A stretch of 64,000 nt of DNA, taken from NCBI RefSeq assembly GCF_015706575.1, contig NW_024037060.1, forward strand, positions 1,571,983 through 1,635,982, read 5' to 3'. Shown in pieces: positions 10,582 through 22,213 of the stretch. Source of the DNA: Patiria miniata. Its lineage: Eukaryota; Echinodermata; Asteroidea; Valvatida; Asterinidae. The notes below the pieces were generated by a model. That model made no database searches, was not told the DNA's origin, and worked only from the letters and a program-made list of their open reading frames with translations. The position numbers and the translations under genes were made by a program. Within the stretch, counting starts at the first letter, position 1. Each line of letters opens with the position of its first letter.

Positions 10582-13500
10582 CTGTTGAAAAGACAGATAA
10601 AATGACTGATTGACTATGACTATATATGCATTGACTTTAATTAACACTTCATTCATACGCCTGTTTGGCTTGAAGTTGTGCTTCTTGTACGTTTCATATG
10701 TTAATGGATGTTGGCATTTTCCCCACAGAGTTTAGAACAAGTTTATTACCTTAATCCCTTGGACCACTGGACTGCAGTACTTATCCAGGAAATCCTGATC
10801 CAGTTTTTCCTTGCAACCCTGGAGCTTCCAGCCTTCCAGCGCTGCCCCGCCATCAAAATTCACAAAGCACAGACGCACGGTGAACTCTGTCAAAGGTCGC
10901 ATGAAAGCTGGGCCTCCGGCCATCAACTGGAAAGCAGATGGTAGAGTCAGTCCAAATAAACAAAGAGAATGGAATTCAAATATAACGTAGGGTCATGCTT
11001 TGAGTGAGAAACAATACTTAGGTTAATAGATGTAATAAGTCTGTTGCAACATGACAGGACAATAGCCATGCCCGCCCCAAGCCAGAATAAGCATAGCCCA
11101 ACTAAACCCAGCAAAGCTCCACCAGCCCAACCAGGCTAGCTCAGCCCGTCCCATTCCAGTGCAGCCAAGACAATCCCGCCCAGCCCTGCCTCTGCCTTGC
11201 CCTGCCGATCCCAACCAGTCCAGCCCTATCAGCTTAGCCCAGCCCAACCCATCCAAGTCCAGACAATATAACAGCTCAATCCTGTAATAACTTCCAGGCC
11301 AGTCTAGCCCAGCCAAACAAAGACCCAATCAAATCCTGCCCTAGACCAACCCTGCCCAGGCCAGCCACCCAGGCCAGCCCAGCCCAGCCATGTTATGCCC
11401 GGCCCAGGCATGCCATGCCAACCCGGTCCGCTAGGCCACTTACAATACCCAGCCCTAAAACACCAGTGCAACCTAGCCCAGCCAAGTCAAGGAGCTCAAC
11501 TCTTCTAGGCCCTAATCAGCCCAGGTCAGTCTAGCCCAGCTCAATCAAGCCCAGCAAAGTCTCAGGCCGGCCCAAGCCACCTCATCAGGCCAGCCCAGCC
11601 TAGTCCAACCCAGCATCTACCCCCCCCCCTTCACTCACAAGGGCGGATCCAGAACACAATTTTTGGGGGGCCAAAAAAATTTGTGTTCCCCCCAAAAAGC
11701 AGGTCAACAAAATTACGGCGTGGGGTTCGGGGCCCGCTTAAGGGCCCCGAAATTTTTTTGGATTCTAGATGCTCTGTGGTGCGATCTGAGGCAATTTCTG
11801 ACCACTTTAACCAATGTTTTTTTGAGGAAAAGATGGTGGTGTACTCATTGCCTGCCTTTATTGCGATGTCACATATAAAAAAAAAAAAATTGGTTTCGTT
11901 TTTTTTTTGGGGGGGGGGCATGGCCTCCTTTGGCCCCCCCCCCCGGATCCGCCCTTGTTCACTCAGGCCAGCCCAGTCTGAACGAGTCAAACCCAATCAA
12001 TCCTATAGCCCATCAAAGCCTAGCCCGTACCAGCCTAGTCAAGTCAGCCCAGCTCTGCCTATAGCCAAGATCCCTTTCTACCCAACTCAATTTAATGAAG
12101 CAGCTGCACTTTTGAGCAGAATATTGGTCCATTTTGGCTCTAAATTGTGTTTCCCACAGAATGAAAATTAGTAAAAGGAGCGTGAAAACTTAAAACATTT
12201 CAAAGGAATGGAGAGAAACTCACGGCCACGTTTCCTTCTTTGAAGAGTGCCTCGCACATTTGTTCACAGGTCTGTATGCCTCTGGCCTCCAAGACGGCAC
12301 GCAAGACCTCAAAGTCTGGGAAAATGTAGTAGCCGGCCACAGGCATAATTGCCTTGATGCCACAACCTGTCAATTCCCTGCATAACCAGAATCAAATTGG
12401 TGTTTCCTGTAAAGTCTGCACACATACCCCAATCCAACTTGGTCATTTCAAAGACAGAAAAGTGTCTGCAGTAAAACATAGGAAGAGTAGGAACACGCAA
12501 GAAAAACTGTCATTTTACATTCTGTTTTTCTAGTCCCCATTTCTGATAACATACAATGTAATTTTCAAACCTCTTTCAACCTAAATTATACCTTTTTAAT
12601 TGGTTCCGTTTTATTAAAAAAAAATCACTCAAATCAATGTGTCTGCAAGAAAGCAAAAGAAGGGAACAAGTTTCAATAAAATGGTCTGTGAAAAGAAAAC
12701 TATTTTCTAACTCGCTTTTCACACAATTTTAATCAACATGTGGCCTTCAAACTTTCATTCCGATGATTCCAATTTCAGTTTCACGCAGTCTCTTAAAAAT
12801 GATCCTCACCGGTGACAGAACTTAGCCACAGCTCCCATAATGCATCGGCAGCCTTTGAGGTATTCCTTCGTCTCTTCATCCAGTTTCAAAAGCTGACGAA
12901 CGTAATCATGAGGTAAAGTCGAAGGAAATTAGAAATTAAACACAAACTACTCTGGCTACTATCCCGATGTTTTTTTTATACAAATTCAAATACGGGGTGG
13001 GTAAAAAAAAAACGTTTCAAAGTTCTGTCCAAGGATCACAAAAAGGTAAGTGTTCCTTCAGCAAAACGAAACCAAATCACATGTGTGAATTGTTTTCGTT
13101 TTGCTGAAAGAACGCACACCTTTTTTGTGATCCGTGGACAGAACTTAAAAACGGTGGTTGTGTTTACAATTCCGTAACTTGAAAAATACATGTCATGAGT
13201 GATTGGAATGATTCCTGTCCTAAAAGAAAGCCTATGAATTTGGCTTTCATATCCTAGATTTTGAAACTTCACTAAAACAATAGTCCCGACATTTGGGTTT
13301 CTTTTTTTTTACTCGCCCTGTATTTAGGTTTTTATTGCAAGATGTGGAACGCCTCGGATGTGTCATATAGTGGTCAGCTATGGTGTTTGATCATCACCAT
13401 GCTCTACATAATGTCCAGTCCACCCTTTGTGTATATTATACACAAAGGGTGGATTACAAGGGTGGATTGGACTGCAACAACCCTGCCTAGGGAAGAAACT

Positions 13501-16500
13501 TTCGTATATTGTTTACTACCGATAGTAAGACAGTGGCGCAAATGGTAAGAAGGGTGTACAGTATGTCACGTTACGTGTAACTTCAACTTAACGTGTGGCT
13601 TCGTTACAACTGATAATGTAATAACCAACGGATAACGTATCACCAACCGATAATGTAACAAACAATTGACCGATACTGTATCACTAACCTATTACGTAAC
13701 AAAAATTAACCATAATGTAGTAGAATGTACTACACTATCAGTCAAGTTTATGTTACATTATCGGTTATAGTGATACAGTATCGGTCAACTGTTGTTACAT
13801 TATCGGTTGGTGATACGTTATCCGTTGGTTACATGGATTACATTATCAGAAGTTGTAACAGGCTTTAATGAGTTAAATTGCTCACGAAAACTACCTCAAT
13901 ACAAATCAAATTAGGTTTTGCCCTTCACCGACTTCTTTTTTAAACACTGTATACTCAGTGTGTTACCTCCCGAGTGAAAGTTGGAAAAAATCACTCGGGT
14001 GGGACTCGAACCCACGACCTCCTGCTTTCTAGTGCAGATGTCTTACCACTCGACCACCGAGCTAACGGGATCGGTTGGCCGGTTCGAATCTGATGTACAT
14101 AGCAGCGGGTACCTCATATAATACCTCAATACAGATATGTTCCACCACCCGTGACCCAAAGTATGAGCACTAAACTTACATGGATAGCAGCATATTGCAT
14201 TGGAGCAGCAGTACAGGAGTAGGTTTGACTGGATGCACCGCAGACTGTCTGGTAGAGTGCACCCAACTCCTTGGGGTAAATACTATAGCCACACTGCCGA
14301 ACAACAACACAGACAGAGAATGTCGAAGTTGTCTGAGTGTCACGGTAGTTCAACGGAGCCAGCGCAAGCTCCGTATCGTCTGATATATATAATCATGCGA
14401 GCATGCAAATGTTATGCGACCCCGCGCGCCAGCCATGCGGAGTCGATTTTAGAAATTGTGACGTTATTTCGAGCAGAAATTCGACCTAAGCTAGCTGTTG
14501 ATTGGTCAATTGGCTGCCATGTTTTTGTACTACAACAATATGCTTACGGACAACCCGCTAGATAGGCGCCCGCTGAATGGTCAGAATCTGGAGCTCAAGA
14601 TGCAGGCTTGTTTGGCACAACTAATCACGGAATCTATACGCATGTCAAAGACGCTTGCAAGCGGCTATTCTATATAAACTAATGTAACAGCATTGCCCAA
14701 TGTGCCAAAATTAGCTTCGCAAATTTACGTGCTCGACAAATATGTGATAACTCATAAGCAAAAGGGCTTTTATTTCACATGGCACACACCGCGTGTGTAC
14801 CCTTAACATTATGTTATACATCCCTCAGAGTTGCACTCTTTCACAATATGTTTTCATCGAGTTTCTTATATGTAATTGTCATGAAACTTTTTGTTTATAT
14901 CAGTACATGGTAACAGGTTACTTGCAACTGAGTAATTAGTTAGTGGATAGGCCTACCCAAAAACAAATTGGATTCTAGATGCTCTGTGGTGCGATCTTAG
15001 GTAATTTCTGACCACTTTAATCTATGTTTTTTTTTAGGAAAAGATGGTGGTTTACTCATTGCCTGCCTTTATTGTGACGTCACATAGAAACGAAATAAAA
15101 AAGGGTTTCGGGGTGTTTTTTTTTAGGGGGGGGGGGAGGGCATGGCCCCCTTTGGCACCCTGGATCCGCCCTTGCAGAGACTCACCCGCCAACCTCCCGC
15201 ACTGAAACACTTGGACAGGCCGCTGGATATAATGGTGCCTTCTGGGTAATACTTTAAGACAACATAAAAAAATAAAACAAATTTGAAAAAGAGCGATACT
15301 TCCGCTTGAAAACATGCACAAAAATTCATTACCTAAATTCTGCCACCTTCATATAAAGTTGTGGTGGACTTTAAATGGTCTGGCAGGGTTGGCGGTCCCA
15401 GGAAACAGTTTGCGTTCTTCAAACTTCATTTTTTAGTGGAATAGTTGTTGATAATGCATCCATCTACATGCATTAATTTGCCCACTGATGGGGTCAGAGT
15501 ACACTTGTATTAATCACCTTTGCCAGACTCAGAAAGTCTCCCTCATACTGTGAGTGTCCGTAGATCTCATCACTCAAAACAATCACGTTGTGCTTGCGAA
15601 GAACTACACTGTGAGAGAAAACAGGAAGGCTTCAAACACTGTTTTACAGGTTGTCCCACAAAAAAGACCTAACAGTCGAATCGGGCATGATGTTTTCAGA
15701 AAAGTGGGGGTAGTATTCAAAATCGTGTCTTATGTATTGCTGAGTAGAATAATTAGTCTTCCAAATGCTTTTTAGTTGGTTTCATTAGAATGTTTTGTTC
15801 AAAAGATACATCAATCCCAATACGGGACTTGAAAACAACTTGAGCCACTTTTTGTATCTATATCTCCTGGTCTTCCAAAAAAACACACCCTTTTTCCAAA
15901 TGATAAACTGATAAGCTGCACTAACACTTTTGACCCATCCTTTGTGTGTTTCTCTAACTGCGCTTTCTCACTTTCAAGGAAAGTGGCCCAAGACGATTTT
16001 TTAACCCTTGAGTTCGATGAAGTACATGTATAAAAGCGTTTGTGCCAAAGCATCGATTTGAATGAAATAAAGTTTGTATGGTAGATTGGTTATCTGACTT
16101 AAGAGGTAATTTGAAAATATTCCAAAACTCACATGCAGTGTACCTTTATTAATTGGTTTTCGACTGTTATAGGTTCTTTGTGGGTAGTAGATCCCTCAAA
16201 ACTCCTTCGCAAGTCAAGTCACAAGCTGGCCAAATGAAATATGACAAAGGATATATTGCTCCTCCTGTGGGCAATCCCAGCGTCTTACACGGACGATATA
16301 AATGAATGTATTGTATATCTCAATTTCAAATGTCTTTCGATTGTAAAACTGATAACTGATAGGAAAATTAAAAAAAACCAAAAAGTGAATGTTTACCTCA
16401 ATGCCTTCAGATCAGCTTCAGTGTAGCTGATGCCAGCTGATCAATGGGAGAAAGAAGCCAAACAAATTTACACATTTCGTTGTTGTAATAGTATAGATCT

Positions 16501-19424
16501 ATATGTACACAACGCACTCAGGTTATTTACTTTTTGAGTTGTTCCCTATTAAAATTATCTTTCAAGAATTAGGCCCATTTTATCGATCTGTAATGTTTGT
16601 TAGACAAAACATTTTCAGTTACTATTTTAACCTATGTTCCGATGCCATGAATCACGATATTGACAGTGTGATGTTCTGAACACAGATGAATATTATACGA
16701 GGTTATAGGAGATGTTAATCATTCAGTTTATACAATACTGATAATAAACAAGAGGCAGTAGAATGTCTCCATTTTACTATGAAGTGGACATTGATTTTTT
16801 ACTTACTTGGATTATCTGGATTGCAGAAAATCAACAGACGATTTGTGGATGTGTTACTTGCCAAAATTGCCTAGGATCGGAATGTGGAATGGGCAACACA
16901 AAAATGTGAATTTGAGTTAAAAAAAAAAGTAACTAGGCAATCATCATTGTTCAAAATATATAAAGAAAGTTATTTATCTAAAAATTAACACATTCATTCA
17001 TTTACGCATTATTATTCTGGAAAAAGCCTTGCCCTTGTAAAAACTAAACCACACCCAAAAACAAATATTTGAAAAGAGAGAAAACTAGTGTTTTTCTTAT
17101 TACCGTTCAAGTATCTGGAAACATCAGAAAACTATACCACTTGAATGTTCCTTCGGGAATACGATCATGTCTCTGTTGACTTTAACATGTATAGTGCCTA
17201 TGTCAATAGACCTTCAATAAAATGATTTGCCTGTTACTGCTCGTTGGCATAGTAATATGTTCTATTATGGGAAAACCAGATGTTCACAGATCACTGACAA
17301 GTTGTTCAGTTCACAAAATTCCCAATAGGCAACAAATGTGGGTTGTGGGAAAGAGTGGCATTTGAAAAGGATGAATTCACACCCAAAACAGACTGGCGTT
17401 CCTGAGTTGCGCCGAACTGAAAAGTATATCAGCTGAATGTTTTGGGTCGATCCAAATAGACTTGTTTGTGGAGAATACGTCTTTCCGAATTACTTCAACA
17501 GTTGATCTTACATGTGTGGTCGCTCCCAATTGTTTCCAATGTCAAGCATAATTCAAAACTTGGGAAGAATTTAGTTCGGCGGCGACTCTGGAACGTTATA
17601 GTCTGAAAGGAGGATCGTTTACCTTTTCCAAGATTTTCGGAGTGAGTTTCCAGCCATCCTGCATGCTGGAGTCCATTGTGAAGACCCGTTTGCCGGCCAG
17701 AAATATCATTGGCTTGTAGGTGCTCCAACTGGGTGTCAACATCAGCAAGTCTATGTACATGTACAACAAAAATATAGTAAGGAGGTATTATACAATACTA
17801 TTGTCTCATTGTTACAGAGTCGAAAAGTGCATCAAAATAGACACAATCACATGATAAAAATGTGCAAGAAAAGTTAATCCTTCCGGAGACCAAACCAACA
17901 CACAAACCAAAACCCCAAAACTAAAACCAAAACCAGCACCTAATTAACACAAACAACATCTTTGACAAACCCAATACCATCACACCAAACCCAAAACCAA
18001 CAGCAATGCCAAAACCAGCATTAACACAATACCACTACCAGCACCAAGACCAAAAACAACACCAAAAGCAGCATTAACACTAAAACCAAAACCAAAACCA
18101 GCAGCAAACACCAAAGCCAACACCGGCAACACCAAAACCAGCACCAACACCAAATCCAGCACCAACACTAAAACCAATACCAAAACACCCAGCACCAAAC
18201 ACCGGCAACACCAAATACCAGCACCAAGACCAAAAACAACACTAAAATCAGCATTAACACTAAAACCAACACCAAAACCAGCACCAAAACCAACACTAAA
18301 GCCAACAGCAAAACCAAAACCAACCCTGTCAACGACACTCAACCAGCACCAACACTAAAACAAAACCAGTACCAACACCAGCAACACCAAAGCGACCAGA
18401 ACCATCACTAAATCAACAACCAACACTGGCAACACCCAAAACCAGAAACAACACCGAATCCAACACCAAAACCAAATACTCCAAAACCATCATCAAATAT
18501 AAAACCAACACCAAAACCAAAACCAGCGCCAACACCACCAACACTTAAGCCAACACCTAAGATAAAGCATCACCAACAGCAACATATTTTATGTACATTT
18601 GTATATATTTTACATATAAAATCATGAAGTGCCGTATTATTCTCACCACCATTGAAGACATAAAATAGCAGGTAAATCAGCTGTTTGCTTCCCGGTGCAA
18701 CAACGACTAAATTTGGATCCAGATGCATCAGACCATCCAGCTGAGCGTGGAATTCACAGATTTGGGCGCGCAGTTCTAGTAAACCTATTGGATGCACACA
18801 CGATGAACACAAAATGTATATGCTCGTCACAAAATAGCTCAGCACAAGCAGTAATGCTTAGCAAAACCAGGTTCACAAAGGACTGTGAAATTACAGGTAA
18901 GACATGGGACATTTCCAACGGTCTATCCATATATTTGTTTGGGGAAAAAAACCCAGATTTGCTCAGACTAACTTTGTTCAGTTCTCTTATCTGGTGCATT
19001 CTTAAAATAGTGCGTGTGGCACATAGATTGAGTTATAGTTCGTTTTGCCTGAGCAGGTTTTGTCGCTTATTGCAACACCCCTTGTTAGGAGCCATGAGCT
19101 GTATATATTGTTAAACCGATTAAGCTGATTTTGCTTTGTGGTAAGAAAAACAACCTTCAGAGCGATAGTTCTGCTTACTGTACCTGCAACAGGAAGGTAG
19201 GAGTTTTCCCCAGCGTGTTGCGCCAGAGCTCGACGGGCCCCTTCCGGTACGGGGAACGGAGATTCACCGAAGCCAAAGTGATAAATGGTTTTCCCCTGGG
19301 CCATCAGTTGCTTTATCTTCTCATTGAAAGCCAAGCTGGCCACCTTGCCGACGCCTTGCAGACGGGGCAGGATGAAAGAGGAGGAGTCGGTAGTGGTATG
19401 GTGATTCAACGAAGGGGAACCCAT
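10546..19424 (-). CDS. PLP-dependent aminotransferase, class I/II (fold type I), complete 12-exon gene
   Basis: Exons in order: 19424-19184, 18784-18647, 17750-17623, 16870-16807, 16436-16397, 15608-15518, 15251-15186, 14293-14180, 12892-12810, 12377-12224, 10926-10750, 10581-10546. They join in frame to 1332 nt, 443 residues and a TAG stop, all with GT-AG introns. The product should transfer an amino group between an amino acid and a keto acid using pyridoxal phosphate. Visible active-site elements are the substrate-side HFGFGES near 49-55, NPDNP at 186-190, DEIYG at 217-221 (PLP ring contacts), the Schiff-base lysine K248 in SSGLSK followed by FSAGGWR, and R391 in TVRLCF as the likely carboxylate-binding arginine. 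No signal peptide or membrane segment is seen, so a soluble enzyme is expected. The exact substrate is not determined. Introns hold low-complexity arrays and MITEs. Confidence 0.93.
10750..10926 (-). CDS. Aminotransferase exon 11
   Basis: Encodes [20 protein letters not shown] and [13 protein letters not shown], including R391, the probable substrate-carboxylate arginine. The donor is TTAAG|GTAATA. Confidence 0.92.
11030..12060. repeat. CCAGCC-type low-complexity array in aminotransferase intron 10
   Basis: Imperfect runs of CCCAGCC, CCAAGC and CCAGTC words fill 11060-11630 and resume at 11966-12060. The interruption is an inserted MITE. Long frames across it are repeat artefacts. Confidence 0.85.
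11638..11957. mobile_element. hAT-type MITE with 8-bp target duplication
   Basis: Thirteen-base inverted ends CAAGGGCGGATCC and GGATCCGCCCTTG are flanked on both sides by TTCACTCA (11630-11637 and 11958-11965). An 8-bp duplication with CA...TG-type ends is the hAT signature. The 320-bp element has no transposase. It split the CCAGCC array, so it is younger than that array. Confidence 0.88.
12224..12377 (-). CDS. Aminotransferase exon 10
   Basis: The acceptor TTATGCAG|GGAATTG was chosen over a nearer AG because only it keeps the frame. Encodes [20 protein letters not shown], the family's GG-Y/F-FP region. The donor is GGCC|GTGAGT. Confidence 0.9.
12810..12892 (-). CDS. Aminotransferase exon 9
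   Basis: Encodes [20 protein letters not shown] and AVAKFCH. The donor is ACCG|GTGAGG, phase 2. Confidence 0.9.
12990..13322. mobile_element. Palindromic MITE, GGTGAGTAAAA family, copy 2
   Basis: Related to 5562-5944. The left end is TACGGGGTGGGTAAAA and the right end TTTTACTCGCCCTGTA; both contain CAGCAAAACGAAA and its complement. The left arm is shorter, suggesting internal deletion. Confidence 0.6.
13603..13859. mobile_element. Palindromic MITE-like element
   Basis: Starts GTTACAACTGATAATGTA and ends with the inverted form ACATTATCAGAAGTTGTAAC. Internal words such as CAACGGATAACGTATCACC recur inverted in the other arm. It lies in intron 8 of the aminotransferase gene. Confidence 0.65.
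13987..14064 (-). repeat. tRNA-like sequence, probable SINE head
   Basis: On the minus strand an A-box-like GGTGGTCGAGTGG and a perfect B box GGTTCGAGTCC are about 35 bp apart, and TCTGC/GCAGG can pair in the anticodon region. The anticodon loop would have 8 bases and the acceptor stem is imperfect. I call it a tRNA-derived repeat rather than a working tRNA gene. Confidence 0.65.
14180..14293 (-). CDS. Aminotransferase exon 8
   Basis: Encodes [20 protein letters not shown] and [15 protein letters not shown], the region after the catalytic lysine. The donor CAT|GTAAGT is a consensus site. Confidence 0.92.
14966..15174. mobile_element. Truncated hAT-type MITE beside a splice donor
   Basis: Shares the word GGATTCTAGATGCTCTGTGG, the interior and the GGATCCGCCCTTG terminus with the complete element at 11638-11957, in the same orientation. 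The left half is missing. Its intact end abuts bases +1 to +11 of the aminotransferase intron after exon 7. Confidence 0.8.
15186..15251 (-). CDS. Aminotransferase exon 7 (catalytic lysine)
   Basis: A 22-codon exon encoding [20 protein letters not shown] and then WR; K248 is the Schiff-base lysine. A hAT-type MITE fragment ends only 11 bases into the following intron. Confidence 0.93.
15518..15608 (-). CDS. Aminotransferase exon 6
   Basis: Encodes [20 protein letters not shown], with D217 and Y220 expected to contact the PLP ring. The donor is AAAG|GTGATT. Confidence 0.92.
16397..16436 (-). CDS. Aminotransferase exon 5 (40-nt microexon)
   Basis: Encodes [13 protein letters not shown], completing NPDNPTG. 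The acceptor is GATCAG|CTGG and the donor TTGAG|GTAAAC. Confidence 0.9.
16807..16870 (-). CDS. Aminotransferase exon 4
   Basis: Encodes [20 protein letters not shown] and ends in NPDNP, a near-invariant motif. The donor CCAA|GTAAGT is a consensus site. Confidence 0.92.
17623..17750 (-). CDS. Aminotransferase exon 3
   Basis: Encodes [20 protein letters not shown] and [12 protein letters not shown]. The P-W-Y pattern includes the aromatic residue that stacks over PLP in this family. The donor is AAG|GTAAAC. Confidence 0.9.
17890..18560. repeat. ACCAAA/ACCAGC hexamer-type array in aminotransferase intron 2
   Basis: About 670 bp of imperfect 6-bp units such as ACCAAA, ACCAGC and ACCAAC, strongly strand-asymmetric. 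The minus-strand frame rich in Gly, Phe and Val (17980-18342) is a by-product of this repeat. Confidence 0.9.
18647..18784 (-). CDS. Aminotransferase exon 2
   Basis: The acceptor AATAG|GTTTACTAG was preferred over the AG nine bases further in, because it yields [11 protein letters not shown], matching the family's GIPELR region. Includes [12 protein letters not shown], the helix-start motif near the cofactor phosphate. Confidence 0.88.
19184..19424 (-). CDS. Aminotransferase exon 1
   Basis: Starts MGSPSLNHH and includes [20 protein letters not shown] and NSYLPVAG, the usual N-terminal lobe of this enzyme family. The donor is GCAG|GTACAG. Confidence 0.9.
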
Positions 19425-20348
19425 CTTGAATGTTGGAGACCCTCAAGGTGCTGGGCGTCAGAACAAGTTACACTCTAAAAAAAGAAGTGTCAAAACTTGC
19501 TGAGAAAACTTGTATTGGGTACGAAAGTAAGTATATACCTTCAAAAGGAAATTTTGACCTTTTAACTTGTGAGACCAAAAACGTTCAAATTGTAAATAAC
19601 GTTAGCGTAAGAAAGCACATTTTCCTTGATACTAAGTCAAGTGGACCTTGTAAAGTATACAACAACATATGCAAATGCATCTCAAATGGGTAAATGTTGC
19701 CTCGAAATGGGTAAGTATTGCCCAATGTTGCCTATAGAGAACGATCTCGAAAATGACTGTACAACAGTCAAGACTGGCGCATGGTGGAGTTACAACGTGC
19801 TGCGAGAGTCCTTGAATCCTCGGTTGAAAGGTAACTTTTCACGATGTACTGATTAATAAAATACGTCACTGTGAAAACGTGGGCAATTAATCTGCAGTGA
19901 AGCATGTGATTTTTGTGGCAATTAGGCCGATTGATGATGGGATTGCAATGTTACGTTGTGAATAACGTACATATATTGTCACGTTCAGAGTGCTCAAATC
20001 CAGTCCCTATAGGCCTGCATGGCAACCAATTACAGTCAACGACCATAATGCGCATGCGTCAGTTGGTAACGGAATGGTTCTCGGAGTTATAACTTACCTT
20101 AAAAAAAATCCTCAAGAGCCATGAGTAGTGCTGCACGGCGGTATAGGTAATGCCCCGCCCCCTTTTTTGTACACGTTCTATGGGATTGTGGGGGCGGTGT
20201 GAGGAGGGAATGAGGAGGGATTTTGCGGTCAGTTAAAAGGTAAGAGGATTACCGGATGTATTGTGTAGGGATATATATGAATTTGTTTGTCATATTTTGG
20301 ATGAATGGTAGGCCTATAGGTTTAAGACGGCTGTTAGAACAATAGGCC

Positions 20349-21000
20349 CATTATGCTTGTCACCAGTGTGACAAACGCTTTGGACGGAGATATAACCTCT
20401 TGAGACATACCGAAAATGCACATGCTGAAGATGAATCTAACATAGAGGAAGTTGAGGTGGATAATTCTGAACCTGAATTTAAAAGCCGTAGATTTGAAGA
20501 TCCGGAAATGGAAAACTATGAAACTGAATCTACGTATGATGAAGACGAAGATCTTAAGGAGAATGATTCGGAATCCACAACGGAGGTGGAAGATGACGAA
20601 TCATTCTGATGAAGATGAGTCTAGTTCTGATTTGGAAGACAACACCGCATATCGAGACTGGTTGAAAGAGTCCCTAGAAGCCACCGATGAGATGTGGAGT
20701 GCAAAATATGAAAAATACATCAGCGGGGATATGAGTAAAGATCAGGCAAAGGAAAAGGCCAACAGAAAGACCCTTTGGGCAGTCAAGCGAATCTTTTTCA
20801 ACAAGTAGAAAGGTTTTTTGTCGAGTTACATACATCTGAAAGATAATGGCACTCATCAAGAAAGTGTGGAAGACATCCAAGGAAAATTGAATACAGGCAT
20901 GGACGTGAATAGGGCTCTGAACAGGATAATGCCTAAACACCGTAACACATTTGACGGCCTGTTCCAACAAGATGAAGACGAAGAAAACGCTGGACAGTGA
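20349..21000 (+). pseudogene. Broken C2H2 zinc-finger/acidic protein inside the Polinton-like element
   Basis: Reading begins at the inner edge of the left terminal repeat with one C2H2 finger (YACHQCDKRFGRRYNLLRHT, second His five residues after the first). A strongly acidic linker follows, then a helical domain (SAKYEKYISGDMSKDQAKEK, NRKTLWAVKRIFFNK, SSYIHLKDNGTHQES). The frame is broken once near 20600 in the acidic stretch and once by TAG at 20806-20808, after which the same frame continues to TGA at 20998-21000. Roughly 215 residues can be followed. The function is not recognised; a DNA-binding protein of the parent element is a guess. The N-terminus seems to have been lost at the repeat boundary. 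Confidence 0.65.
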
Positions 21001-22213
21001 TGATTAAAGACTTCAATAGTTTTCGGGAAAAAAGAAGAAGATTATTGTCATTTTCAAAATAATAGAGAAGCGTCTTGTCGAAAAGAAAATAATATATAAA
21101 ATAGCAACTTCATTAGCCACTCTTTGCAGTCATTCTTTATTGTTATTTCATACCTTAGATCGAGGAATAATTAAGTTCATACTACATGTATCATGTTACA
21201 TTGTGATCGCTGACGATTGAACTGCTATAAGAAGAAGAGCATGTGTGCATGTAGATTTCAACATTTGGAAGTTCTCATCGACAGTTTATTGTAAACCGGT
21301 ATATGTCAGGTACAAAAGACAATATTATTAGTTACAGGTCTGAAATTATAAAGTGGACAGTTTTGTGGACAACTACAATAGGCCTCATACGTAAGATAGA
21401 CAATTGTATTAGGCCTTGGGCGCTTTATAGAGACTGACTTCATTCACGGTTTCGTTGGCGGTACACACCACGACTTTCCAAGTTACTGAGCAGTTCACTG
21501 TAGCGGAAATAATCCAAAAGACGTAAAATCCATGTGCTCGACACCAGTGAGATGTGTGAATACATCGTTTTATAATGTATTACAAGCGTATGGACATAAG
21601 TATCGTACATATTTCCCTACTTCTGATATATTTACTCTCCGTAGACAACTATGCACATGTATGCATCATAATGATAAATAAATTCTTCAATAATCACTAA
21701 AAAGAAATACTCTGTGAATAGACTTCCTTTAAATTCTCTATTCTTTTGTAATTCAATTCATCTGTTGACAAACCTGGCCCAATATACATACCTCAGCACT
21801 TCCTTCTCCCCCTTCCCTCCCGCAACTTTTGCTCACAGAACGTGTAAAAAATGGTCAAGCAAATCCTATAATAACGCTAGTAACGTCTGACTCCATTCAC
21901 CGCTGGGATACCGTCGATGTTAACAGTGCAAGGTCATTGAAGCGATTATATAACTGTGACGATTATACCGCGCCTTTTGTAAGCTTGCCAAGCGCTGTTT
22001 GCTGTATAAACGAAATGGTCCGATGCATTCATTGCAAGTGATGGTCACAGAGGCTTATACATGTACATGTACATCCCATGCGCAATGAGCGAGCTATTAA
22101 GTGACCCATTTCATGCATTGAATGATTTTATCATTTAGACGTACCGTATACACTTTATACAGTAGAGTTATTATAAGCATCTTATAGGTTATCCTAATTA
22201 ATGTTGTTTTGCT
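21001..22213. other. Interior of the Polinton-like element, no gene recognised
   Basis: AT-rich interior without convincing coding sequence. The small frame at 21829-22041 shows no recognisable motif. Confidence 0.5.

Noticed and set aside
11023..11328. 101-codon frame rich in Gly, Leu, Ala and Trp
   Set aside because: It lies in the CCAGCC low-complexity array inside an intron.
13987..14064. Functional tRNA gene on the minus strand
   Set aside because: Eight-base anticodon loop and imperfect acceptor stem; more likely a SINE head.
17980..18342. 120-codon minus-strand frame rich in Gly, Val, Phe and Leu
   Set aside because: It is the translation of the ACCAAA/ACCAGC hexamer array in an aminotransferase intron; composition and periodicity come from the repeat.
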